DNA of 64,000 nucleotides from Pirellulaceae bacterium (GTDB lineage: Bacteria; Planctomycetota; Planctomycetia; Pirellulales; Pirellulaceae): the NCBI GenBank assembly GCA_026004795.1, contig BPJV01000009.1, positions 175,721 through 239,720 of the forward strand. Reading direction: 5' to 3'. The notes beneath the pieces are model-generated. The model searched no databases. It was not told where the DNA came from and saw nothing but the letters and a program-made list of their open reading frames with translations. The translations under genes and the position numbers were made by a program. Of this stretch, positions 18,665 to 26,598 are shown piece by piece (within the stretch, counting starts at the first letter, position 1; every line of letters begins with the position of its first letter).

Positions 18665-19855
18665 CTATGAAACATCGACCGCATCGGCTGGCCATCCTAA
18701 CCATTGTTGCACATATAGGCGGCGAATCAGTACGAGAAGACTGGCTAGAATCGGCGTGGCGACCATAATGCCTAGCGTTCCCGTAAGGATGCCCATCACC
18801 ATTTGAAATAGAATCAGCAAGGCTGGCGGAATGGAGACCTGCTGTTGTTGGATGATTGGCGTCAGCACATTGCTCTCCAATAATTGCAGCGTCAGGTAGG
18901 CAACGACCACACTGCCAACAACGCCCAGCCCCATGGGCAAGGCCAGCAGCACGGCCAACGCCATCGCGACCGCTGCACCAATGTTGGGAATAAATGTGAG
19001 CGCGGCCGTCAGTAAGGCCATGGTAAATGGTAATGGGACGCCAAGCAGCCAAAGGATCACTCCCGTCCCACCACCGGTGACGGCCATCGCCAAGGCACGC
19101 CCCACCAGCCACCGCCACAGCGTGGATCCCAGTTCATCCAATAGGGCCGTCACACGCTGCCGGTAGCGGGGAGAAATCAACTGGATAAATCCACGCCGGT
19201 AGAGCGAAGGGGAAGCGGCCAGGAAAACTCCGACAAATAGCACCAGCGTCATGTTGGCGACTGAACCTAGCAAGACCACGAAGGCGCGCCCCAATGCAGC
19301 CAAAAGACCCTGGGCCGTGCTCAAACCGGCTTTCATGCCCCCCAGTTCCGAGAACGTGTCTGGCGAAAGGTCGGCTGAGGCGGACGACGAAGACGCCTCA
19401 TCGGCTGCAGGTGATGAGAAGTCGTCCGTCGCGGCCGAGCCTGCGGTCGAGGAGAGAAGTTGGTCGGTGCCCGGAAGAGTTGTAAACAATCGTCGCAGAG
19501 TGGGTTCCTTTTCGATCTGCTGCCGCAGTTGCGCGACAGCGTCTCCGAGTTTCTCTTCTGCCTGATCAATCTGATCCACCATCTGAGCCCCCATCCAGCC
19601 GATCGCTAAGGTCGCCCCTCCCAGCGTGACCGTTAATACCACGGCCAGGGACCAGCCGTACGGCAGTGAGGTAAGCCTCCGAATCCCTGTTGCGCACGTG
19701 TTCAAATAGATGGCAAACAGCAATCCCAAAAAACCCAACAGCCAAATCTGAATGGTCCACGCGACCAACACGACTAGGGTGATGCCGATAATCCAGCAAA
19801 CATATTGCATTCCCTGGGGCGAACGCGGGCGATCATCATCCTGATGCGAAATCAT
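18665..19855 (-). CDS. AI-2E-family (PerM) transporter
   Basis: A 396-residue integral membrane protein of the AI-2 exporter/PerM family. There are four N-terminal and four C-terminal membrane segments, with a hydrophilic middle of about 100 residues that includes a Ser/Ala/Asp-rich linker (SSSSASADLSPD). The C-terminal half has the family motif region FIPNIGAAVAMALAVL and the final VATPILASLLVLIRRLY. Family members export signals or ions; some are sodium/proton antiporters, so the substrate is open. ATG at 19855 has AGGAAC upstream. It is first of a pair with mscL, which suggests an osmotic or envelope-stress context. Confidence 0.85.
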   Translation of the reverse strand: MISHQDDDRPRSPQGMQYVCWIIGITLVVLVAWTIQIWLLGFLGLLFAIYLNTCATGIRRLTSLPYGWSLAVVLTVTLGGATLAIGWMGAQMVDQIDQAEEKLGDAVAQLRQQIEKEPTLRRLFTTLPGTDQLLSSTAGSAATDDFSSPAADEASSSSASADLSPDTFSELGGMKAGLSTAQGLLAALGRAFVVLLGSVANMTLVLFVGVFLAASPSLYRRGFIQLISPRYRQRVTALLDELGSTLWRWLVGRALAMAVTGGGTGVILWLLGVPLPFTMALLTAALTFIPNIGAAVAMALAVLLALPMGLGVVGSVVVAYLTLQLLESNVLTPIIQQQQVSIPPALLILFQMVMGILTGTLGIMVATPILASLLVLIRRLYVQQWLGWPADAVDVS

Positions 19856-19941
19856 AGAGTTCCTAACGTCACGGGGTAACCGGGTACACCTTGGCCGATG
19901 AGGAGCGGGAGAACGAGCTCCATTGGACGGCAGCCAAAGAA

Positions 19942-19975
19942 AAAACGGAAAGCACCATCATGTACCTTCCGTTTT
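19942..19975 (-). terminator. Intrinsic terminator, probably bidirectional
   Basis: A perfect 9-bp inverted repeat (AAAACGGAA at 19942-19950, TTCCGTTTT at 19967-19975) with a 16-base loop. The A/T ends give a U-rich tail in both directions. It lies about 80 bp after the DUF2383 gene on the minus strand. Confidence 0.65.
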
Positions 19976-20054
19976 CTAATGGCAATGCTTAGCAGACGCC
20001 TATCGGCCTGGACCGCAACTGGCCAGGAGTTCATGAGCGATATCGTCGATTGCC

Positions 20055-20528
20055 TCAGGGTCGTTGCTTATAGGCGTCGCGCAGGTCGCGAACACGATCG
20101 TGTCCGGATTTGATAACGGCATACTGACGGGAAAGAACATCATTCAGAGCACTTCCGGCCGTCTCTATCAACACGTCCTCGTATGCTTCCTTGATAGCAT
20201 CCTCCGCCCGCTCTGCTTCGATCAACACCACCGTGGCATCGCCCCCGTTCAATGCAGTACGAAACGCGAACCAGGTCCGGCGGACGGATCCGATAAAAGT
20301 GCCCTCTTCTTCTGCGTCTTTTCCGTTCCACTGCACATACTGTTGAAGTTCGTCAGCAAATCCATTGCGTTGACTAGCCATGTCGCGGAAGAGTTGAGCG
20401 ACGGTGATGTCCTCTACCTTCTCGGCACCTTCCTGCAAGAACTCGACTGAATCGATGTTGGCACGGACAAGCTGTTGTAACTTCTCAAGCGTTTGTTCAT
20501 TAAGGTCTGATGTGGTTTCTAAACGCAT
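20055..20528 (-). CDS. PA2169-family four-helix-bundle protein (DUF2383)
   Basis: A 157-residue helical cytoplasmic protein. It matches the PA2169/DUF2383 four-helix-bundle family: LNEQTLEKLQQLVRANIDSV at the start, GAEKVEDITVAQLFRDMASQ, a WNGKDAEEEGTFIGSVRRTW segment and a last helix LNDVLSRQYAVIKSGHDRVR. This family resembles ferritin-like bundles but lacks a clear di-iron motif here. The ribosome site GAGGAG sits about eight bases before ATG. Related proteins are stress- or stationary-phase-induced in other bacteria. The neighbours are several small membrane-anchored stress proteins on the same strand. Confidence 0.82.
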   Translation of the reverse strand: MRLETTSDLNEQTLEKLQQLVRANIDSVEFLQEGAEKVEDITVAQLFRDMASQRNGFADELQQYVQWNGKDAEEEGTFIGSVRRTWFAFRTALNGGDATVVLIEAERAEDAIKEAYEDVLIETAGSALNDVLSRQYAVIKSGHDRVRDLRDAYKQRP

Positions 20529-20661
20529 TTTTCGATCTCCTCATGCGAAAAATAATCAAGTTTGGCGGCCGATGAATCAGGATAGAGTCGAACCGCTCCC
20601 ATACACCATGTTGGACGCACGGCACGTCCACTAGCCGATCAGGCGCTCGACGCGGCATGCA

Positions 20662-20904
20662 TTACCACGGCTTCAATTTCCAGCCGAGGACAAATCCAAT
20701 GCCGAACGCCCACAGGGCCACCATCTCCGGTCTCTCGCGGGCATACTCCTCGAAGAAAGCCATGGCGGTGTGTGATGCCGACAGTTTGCCATCCTCATCG
20801 CGGACGACGGGGAAGGCTGTCGTTTCCGTTGGTCCCGATGAACCGACCTGTTGAGAGGCTTGACCCTGGGCGGTATACGGAGATGTTGCCGCTGAAGTGT
20901 TCAT
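20662..20904 (-). CDS. Small C-terminal-anchored membrane protein
   Basis: An 80-residue protein with a polar, Ser/Gln/Thr-rich N terminus and one C-terminal membrane segment (MVALWAFGIGFVLGWKLKPW), a layout like ElaB/DUF883 proteins. The ribosome site GAGGAGAG precedes the ATG at 20904 by seven bases. The function is unknown; it sits in a run of small stress-type genes. Confidence 0.7.
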   Translation of the reverse strand: MNTSAATSPYTAQGQASQQVGSSGPTETTAFPVVRDEDGKLSASHTAMAFFEEYARERPEMVALWAFGIGFVLGWKLKPW

Positions 20905-20968
20905 AAAGTTCTCTCCTCAGAAATTGCCGCTGCCGTAAATTGGCAGCTAGAGTCTGATGTAAAAAATA

Positions 20969-21454
20969 TTAGTAACGGCGGATAGTAGTGCACGACGTCG
21001 ACGGCCGCGGTGAGCGCCCGGTGAGGCCATGCTTAATCCACCGGTAATTTTCACGAAATTCATCTGCCGAACGTTGGAAAACGGTGAAGGAACGTTTCAA
21101 CAGGCGTAATCCGAGCCAGGCGGCCGTGGCGGCCAACAGCAATCCCAGCAATCCCGCCAGCAAGATGGACAGCCACAAGGCCAGGCCCACCGCCATCAGT
21201 CCCGCCGCGATGGCCGCCAGCAATACCGGTATGGCTCCCACCGCCAGCGCCAAAGACAATCCCAAGGTAACCACCGGGGTCAAGACGCGTCGTCCGCCAT
21301 CCCGCAGGTCGACTTGGAAAAGCTCGATTTGCAACTCCGCCAAATGCAGGACGTCGTGAAGCAGATCGCTGATGTGTTGTGCCGCCTGCCGCGGTGGAAA
21401 CGAGGAGTCGGCGCCGTTGCTTGATTCTTGTTGATGTGACGTGTGAACAGTCAT
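20969..21454 (-). CDS. Phage-holin-3/YqjE-like membrane protein
   Basis: A 161-residue inner-membrane protein with a soluble N-terminal helix (ISDLLHDVLHLAELQIELFQ) and two closely spaced membrane segments, as in the YqjE/putative actinobacterial holin-X (holin superfamily III) family. The name is historical; chromosomal members are not phage holins and often lie beside DUF883 and YqjD-like genes, as here. ATG at 21454 is preferred over a TTG at 21490, although its ribosome site is weak. Likely role: envelope stress or membrane association of other cluster products (inference). Confidence 0.75.
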   Translation of the reverse strand: MTVHTSHQQESSNGADSSFPPRQAAQHISDLLHDVLHLAELQIELFQVDLRDGGRRVLTPVVTLGLSLALAVGAIPVLLAAIAAGLMAVGLALWLSILLAGLLGLLLAATAAWLGLRLLKRSFTVFQRSADEFRENYRWIKHGLTGRSPRPSTSCTTIRRY

Positions 21455-21540
21455 GGTGGTTGACGCGGCATCCTTGTACAACTGGAACAATTCGGATGGT
21501 ACGACTTGAAAAAAGTGCTACTTCCAGGAAGGGCAGCCCG

Positions 21541-21792
21541 CTAACGCCTCTTCACCCACCAGCCCAGAACGATTCCGGCGACGACCGCCGCGCTCAAGGC
21601 AGTGACCGGATGTCGCTTGATCAACTTCGTGGCATGCTCGTTGAGTTGAGAGACGTATGGATAGGGATCGCCGAAACCTGGGGAGCTAACCTCCTCAGAG
21701 TACGCCGTGAACTTTCCGTGCGATGACTGCTGGTCGCGGTCTTCAGCAAGCGCAGGAGATCCGCCGTTATCATGATGAAATCGTTTGTACAT
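21541..21792 (-). CDS. Small DUF883-like tail-anchored protein
   Basis: An 83-residue protein with a polar N terminus and a final membrane anchor (AVVAGIVLGWWVKRR) preceded by a helix LNEHATKLIKRHPVTALS. The ending 'hydrophobic-GW-K/R-R' is the pattern of ElaB/YqjD/DUF883 proteins that anchor ribosomes or other factors to the membrane. ATG at 21792 follows GGGAGG. It stops 113 bp before the start region of the next minus-strand gene. Confidence 0.65.
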   Translation of the reverse strand: MYKRFHHDNGGSPALAEDRDQQSSHGKFTAYSEEVSSPGFGDPYPYVSQLNEHATKLIKRHPVTALSAAVVAGIVLGWWVKRR

Positions 21793-21905
21793 GAGTGTTG
21801 CGCCCTCCCTGGGGTCGAATGAACTTGCGGTGGTTTTTACCTGGCGTTGAAGGGGTATTGCGCCCCGCGTGGCACGGCATCGGCGAACCCAATGCGTGCC
21901 GGACA

Positions 21906-22352
21906 TCAACGATTTACTGGGGGAACCGTATGAGGAGCGTGGGGTGAACCTTCCGCCACACTTTGGGCCGCCTCGGGGACGGCCACTTTACCCACCTGTT
22001 GACCAAGGTAGGAGAGCCCCGCTCGGAACACGGCGTTGCCCAACAACCCCAGCACGGTGGCGGCTACTCCCGTCTTCGCCGCCGCTTTCGGCTGCGGCTC
22101 TACGACCAGTTTGTGGCGTTTGGCCATTTTCATGAGCGTGGTCACATCCGGAGAAACGACTTCGACGCGCTTCGGTACTAACAAGTAACCTAGTGCCGCA
22201 CAGGCCCCGATGGATAACCACGGGTACCGTTGAACGTAGGTCCGCCAGTCGGTCATCTCCCGTGTGGAAATGGTTAGCTCCTCCGCCGATTCGACAAAGT
22301 CCCGCCGCAGGCTGCGCATTTCCGCTCGAATCTTTTCCGCTCGCTCACTCAT
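21906..22352 (-). CDS. Membrane protein of the small stress cluster
   Basis: A 148-residue protein. A charged helical N terminus (MSERAEKIRAEMRSLRRDFV) precedes a first membrane segment (WLSIGACAALGYLLVPKRVE) and a second hydrophobic, Gly/Ala-rich stretch (TGVAATVLGLLGNAVFRAGL). The end is Pro/Ala-rich. No named family was recognised; the context of DUF883/YqjE/CsbD-like genes suggests an envelope-associated stress role. The ribosome site is weak, but the frame has protein-like composition and fits between its neighbours. Confidence 0.6.
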   Translation of the reverse strand: MSERAEKIRAEMRSLRRDFVESAEELTISTREMTDWRTYVQRYPWLSIGACAALGYLLVPKRVEVVSPDVTTLMKMAKRHKLVVEPQPKAAAKTGVAATVLGLLGNAVFRAGLSYLGQQVGKVAVPEAAQSVAEGSPHAPHTVPPVNR

Positions 22353-22477
22353 GGGCCAAAATCAATCGCTTGGTTGGTTGGAATGGGAATGGAGCAGCGG
22401 GAGCATGGCCGGGGAGAAGGACTCTGGCTGAGTTTGGTTCTGCTCCTTATCACACCCACGCGCGCTCGCTTGGTGCA

Positions 22478-22810
22478 TCAGTGGTTGCCCGGCATCCATG
22501 AACGCACGGAGTCGACGACGTTTCGACTGATGCGGTCCGCCATGTCCGACCAGCCGTCTTGTGATCGCCATGCGGTCGCACGTCGCGAATCGTTGGCCAG
22601 TAAGCTGGCAATTGCCAAGCCGGCCCCGACACCGATCCCGAAGGCGAGCATCGTCGCCGTGGCCGCATGTTCACGGATGATCTCTCGGGAACTGTGGACC
22701 ATGTCGTGCGTTCGTTGGTGAGTGCGAGAGTCGTCAGTCGCTACGTCCTGCGACCGATTCGGTGCGGCGCGATTGACGGTCGAGTCGTATTGAGTCTGCG
22801 ATGCGTTCAT
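22478..22810 (-). CDS. Small glycine-zipper membrane protein
   Basis: A 110-residue protein with a polar N-terminal half and one Gly-rich membrane segment (MLAFGIGVGAGLAIASLLA), followed by a short amphipathic end (SDMADRISRNVVDSVRSWM). The start ATG at 22810 has AAAGGA nine bases upstream; an ATG nine bases further upstream is too close to that site. The family is not recognised with certainty, but it resembles other DUF883-like members of this cluster. Confidence 0.6.
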   Translation of the reverse strand: MNASQTQYDSTVNRAAPNRSQDVATDDSRTHQRTHDMVHSSREIIREHAATATMLAFGIGVGAGLAIASLLANDSRRATAWRSQDGWSDMADRISRNVVDSVRSWMPGNH

Positions 22811-22871
22811 CTGAATCATTCCTTTGGTATTAACAACTGAGGGCGCAAACAAGTAACAGGCTGTGCGAGGC

Positions 22872-23315
22872 TTACCGACGCAACAGCAGCCCCGTAATCA
22901 CGCCCACCACCACACCGATGCCGAACGAGGTGGCGACCGACTGCATCGGTCGGCGGCGAACTCCCCGCTCGAGTTGGATGTATCCAGCTCGTGCCTGGTC
23001 AGAAACCGTTTCCACTCCTTCACGTACCTTCTCGCCAATCTGCTCTGCCTGGTGCGTCACCGCCTCGACGGCGGCCGCGGTTCGCTGTCGGGCTGTCTCC
23101 ATCGCTTGACGCAAGCTCTCTTCATCAATCCATTGCGAGAGTTTCTGTTCGATGGCTTCGCGGGCTTCCCCAGTCTTTCGCTGGATAATGCCGATCAACT
23201 TTTCGACATTGCCTCGCGCCTGATCAAGCTCATCGTCGGTAAGTTGGCCCCATTGGTTCCGCATTTCGCCTTTGATCTGATTCCAATCGCCGCGAACGGT
23301 CTGCTCATTAACCAT
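22872..23315 (-). CDS. CsbD-domain protein fused to a DUF883-like membrane anchor
   Basis: A 147-residue protein with two parts. Residues 7-60 are a CsbD domain (GDWNQIKGEMRNQWGQLTDD), a general-stress domain controlled by sigma-B in Bacillus. Residues 60-147 form a long helix (REAIEQKLSQWIDEESLRQA onward) ending in a glycine-rich membrane segment and RR (VATSFGIGVVVGVITGLLLR), the DUF883/YqjD-like anchor. The ribosome site GGAGGG lies four bases before ATG. The fusion would tether the CsbD domain to the membrane. It is the first gene of the minus-strand run 20.0-23.3 kb. Confidence 0.8.
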   Translation of the reverse strand: MVNEQTVRGDWNQIKGEMRNQWGQLTDDELDQARGNVEKLIGIIQRKTGEAREAIEQKLSQWIDEESLRQAMETARQRTAAAVEAVTHQAEQIGEKVREGVETVSDQARAGYIQLERGVRRRPMQSVATSFGIGVVVGVITGLLLRR

Positions 23316-24030
23316 CGTTCCCTCCTTACAGGTTCGTTCTTACATTTTCAGCGGGCGCCACGATCGTGCCCGCCTAAGCTTCCTATCCTCCCTGGAGGAT
23401 CGAAGTCGGTCGGTCGTCCATCCGCAGATGGGTTGGACGAGACGAAGCTGCTTCGCCGTCTCGCTCCAGAGGCGGCGTCGCCGTTGCTTCGGCCGTCACG
23501 GGACCGACCGTGGTGGTACCTATCCGCAAACACCATGCCAATGTGGCCATGGAGTGGTGAGGGAAACGTGTTCCAGTCGCTGCCGTCGTTGGTGGCCACA
23601 TCCGCTCGACCTAGTGAGGACAGCACGGAAGGCGGGACCAGAGAGCCTTGTGGAGCAGTCGAAAGTAAAAAACTGCAAACCTGAAACGGCTGCTTCCGAT
23701 CCATCGGCGACGTACCGAGGGAGGCGTGGGGCCGATTCGTCTGGTCGAAGTAGGTTCAGGCTGGTCGAGTGGCGATCAACCCACTGATGGGGAGAGCTAA
23801 GAAGCAACGTCGAATCGTGGTGGGCTGCGCAGGGACCACGTCGGTACACGATTTGCTCTTGTTTGTTCGAGAAACTAAAAGCGGAATGCGTAGGTGCTGT
23901 GGATGATCGTCACCGTGGGTAGCCACCAGGAGGCCTCGGTGCTTTTTTCAGATTCTCAAGTGATGAAGTGATTCGAGGTGACAGGGTAGGGGCTAGCGGT
24001 TCCCTGGCATTTCGCGAGGAGGTTGACGTT
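23316..24030. other. Divergent intergenic region of about 0.7 kb
   Basis: No gene is supported. Several open frames exist on both strands, but they lack ribosome sites and family features. The interval must hold promoters for the minus-strand CsbD gene and for the plus-strand long permease. A short inverted repeat (CACCG/CGGTG) followed by six T residues occurs near 23911-23947, possibly a terminator or attenuator ahead of the permease. Confidence 0.4.
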
Positions 24031-26433
24031 TTGAGCCGTACATCCTGCCAGTTGTCTACTTTAGTGGTGATGCTCGGGTATGCGTTAACCGTAGCCACTC
24101 TCTATTTCGGTCGCGAAGTGCTCGTTCCCATCGCCCTAGCGGCATTGCTCAGTTTTGTTCTAGCTCCCGTGGTCGATTGGTGGGAACGCCGAAGGGTTCC
24201 CCGATCAGTGGCCGTTCTGTCGGTCTCGTTGTTCAGCTTGATGCTCGTGTCCGGCTTGGTCTTGCTGATTGCCAGCCAGTTGGTAGGGCTGAGCGACCAG
24301 TTGCCTCGTTACAAAGAGAACCTGATCGCCAAAGTGCGCACGATTCGGGGGAACACCTCAGGAAAACTTCGAGCGGCCAAGGAAGCATTGCAGGAAATCG
24401 GCAAGGAAATCGAGGGGGCAGCCGCCACTGCAGGAGATCCGACCACAAGCAATCCCCAGGGGGCGGCATCGGAGACGACAGACACGGACTCTCGGGCTGG
24501 CGAAGGAGGAGAGTCGTCTGCACTGCCGAAACGGCCAGGCGGTACGGGCATCCAGCCCGACGCGGCTGCGCCTGACGTTGCTTCGGTCGAAGACCTCATT
24601 CCCGTGCCGCATGGACTTCCCCCACAAGACGAGGTAGCGCTGGTCGATGAGCACATGTTGCCTCAGGAGCCGGATCGTGATCCGTTGCCATCGTGGGATT
24701 GGTCATGGATGCAGATCGACCCCCGTCTGTTCGGCAGCACGGCGTCGCCATCCGACGCACCAGGTAGAGAGAAAGCCGAGCAGAGAAAAGCGGTCGATGT
24801 GCGCGTGGTCGAACTGCCTCCCTCACCGCTCAGTCAAGTGCAAAACTGGCTGGGGGCGCTCGCTGCACCCCTTTCCACGGTGGGCCTGGTTTTTGTGCTG
24901 ACGATTTTTATGCTGCTGAAACGAGACGATTTGCGTGATCGCATCGTCTATCTTTTCGGTGTGCAGAATCTCAGTGCGGCGAACGATGCCATGCAGGAGG
25001 TTACTCGCCGGCTGGGAAGCTACCTCAGAACACAAGTCTTCATCAACGCTTTGTATGGCATCGCCGTGGCGGTCGGTTTGGCTCTCGTCGGTTTGCCGAA
25101 TGCTTTGTTATGGGGCACGACGGGCTTTCTCTTTCGGTTTCTTCCCTACATCGGACCGTGGGTGGCGGCGGTTCTGCCCATCGCTTTGTCTCTCGCCATC
25201 ACGGACGGTTGGTCCGTCCCGGTTACCGTGATAGCGATGTTTGTCGTCTACGAATTGATCGTCAATAACGTCTTGGAACCATGGCTATACGGATCGAGTG
25301 CCGGTGTGTCGATCTTCGGTGTGATCGTGGCAGTTGTGTTTTGGACCTGGTTGTGGGGTCCGATGGGGTTGTTGCTGGCTATGCCATTGACCGTCTGCAT
25401 GATCGTGATGAGCAAGTACATCCCTCAGATGCATTTTATTGCTGTCATGCTGGGAGATCAAACGGTGATGTCGCCGCCAGAGCGACTGTATCAGTACATG
25501 CTGTGGGGGGATGTCGATCGAGTCGACCGATTTCTCGATTGCTACGTGCAGGAAAAACTGAACAGGCCTGGCGATTCACCTCGATGCTCGCGAATTGAGT
25601 TGTTAGACGAGCTGGTCGTCCCCGCGTTGATGCTGGCCGAGCGCGATCGACATGCCAATCTGTTGAGCGAGGGGCAGGAAGCGCAGTTGCATATCGCTGC
25701 CCAAGATGTCATGGACTGGCTGGACGAAGATTTCGCGGATGGGAGGCGATCGGCCGGCGAGAAAGCGTCGCGTGACGAGGAGGGCACGTGGGAAGACAAG
25801 GCCAGCCAGGAATCCTCGCCGGAGCAGGGAGGGCGAATCGAGCGGGTGGATGCCGAGCAGTCGACTTGTCCTCCGAGCGTGGTTGGGCGCGGACCTGGGC
25901 ACCACCCATCGAAGCAGACGCCGATACCGGCCCATCAGCTGGATGCCGTCCTCGTTCCGGGCAACGATTTCGCCGACGAAGTGTTGGCAGAGATGATCGC
26001 ATCGGCGGCCGCCGATGCCAGCGTGAAGGTGGAAGCGATAAGCCTCGACATGCTGGCATCCGAACTGGTGGAACGCGTGGACAAGTTGGCCCCCCGCGCC
26101 GTGGTACTGGTCACCATTCCACCGGCCGGACAGCGCGATGCGCGGCATTGGTGCAAACGACTGCGACGGAGTTACCATTGTGAATTGCCCATCCTTGTGC
26201 TCTATCCGGATACGCAACTGTCCGACAAGACGCGGCAGCGCTTGGTGACGGCGGGGGCGACACGCGTCGACTCGACCGTGACAGCAGTACTTCAACAGCT
26301 ACGTCAGCTCCCCTTGGTTCCCCGCAGCACCCACGCCGATACGGTCGATGAGTTGCCTCACGGTGCTTCGTCGGGCGTCGGAGATGAAGCGGCTGAGTCG
26401 CCGATGGTTGCTGGATCCACCACCCCATCGTGA
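24031..26433 (+). CDS. AI-2E-family permease with large insert and C-terminal alpha/beta domain
   Basis: An 800-residue protein, about twice the usual AI-2E length. TTG at 24031 is preferred because AGGAGG (24017-24022) lies eight bases upstream. The N-terminal segments (LVPIALAALLSFVLAPVVDW) and the C-terminal membrane half (FLPYIGPWVAAVLPIALS, NNVLEPWLYGSSAGVSIFG) place it in the AI-2E/PerM family. Between them is a disordered Ala/Asp/Pro-rich insert of about 140 residues. After the last segment come about 300 cytoplasmic residues: a helical region, a polar linker, and a Rossmann- or receiver-like alpha/beta segment (DAVLVPGNDFADEVLAEMIA, LAPRAVVLVTIPPAG, ELPILVLYPDTQ) resembling a B12-binding-type fold but lacking its histidine motif. 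The extension may gate or sense; its role is inferred. Confidence 0.8.
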   Translation: MSRTSCQLSTLVVMLGYALTVATLYFGREVLVPIALAALLSFVLAPVVDWWERRRVPRSVAVLSVSLFSLMLVSGLVLLIASQLVGLSDQLPRYKENLIAKVRTIRGNTSGKLRAAKEALQEIGKEIEGAAATAGDPTTSNPQGAASETTDTDSRAGEGGESSALPKRPGGTGIQPDAAAPDVASVEDLIPVPHGLPPQDEVALVDEHMLPQEPDRDPLPSWDWSWMQIDPRLFGSTASPSDAPGREKAEQRKAVDVRVVELPPSPLSQVQNWLGALAAPLSTVGLVFVLTIFMLLKRDDLRDRIVYLFGVQNLSAANDAMQEVTRRLGSYLRTQVFINALYGIAVAVGLALVGLPNALLWGTTGFLFRFLPYIGPWVAAVLPIALSLAITDGWSVPVTVIAMFVVYELIVNNVLEPWLYGSSAGVSIFGVIVAVVFWTWLWGPMGLLLAMPLTVCMIVMSKYIPQMHFIAVMLGDQTVMSPPERLYQYMLWGDVDRVDRFLDCYVQEKLNRPGDSPRCSRIELLDELVVPALMLAERDRHANLLSEGQEAQLHIAAQDVMDWLDEDFADGRRSAGEKASRDEEGTWEDKASQESSPEQGGRIERVDAEQSTCPPSVVGRGPGHHPSKQTPIPAHQLDAVLVPGNDFADEVLAEMIASAAADASVKVEAISLDMLASELVERVDKLAPRAVVLVTIPPAGQRDARHWCKRLRRSYHCELPILVLYPDTQLSDKTRQRLVTAGATRVDSTVTAVLQQLRQLPLVPRSTHADTVDELPHGASSGVGDEAAESPMVAGSTTPS

Positions 26434-26598
26434 CGGCGAACGACGGGTGGGCTGGGGCAGGGGGTGTCTCGACGGAGGCAGGAGAGGAACCGGTCGCTAG
26501 GGATGAGCCTGCGAATAAGATAAGACAAGTTCCGCTGCCCGCCGACGATACGGACGGAACGGATGTGCTTCTTTCCGCGTTGACCGGTATGGATTCTT

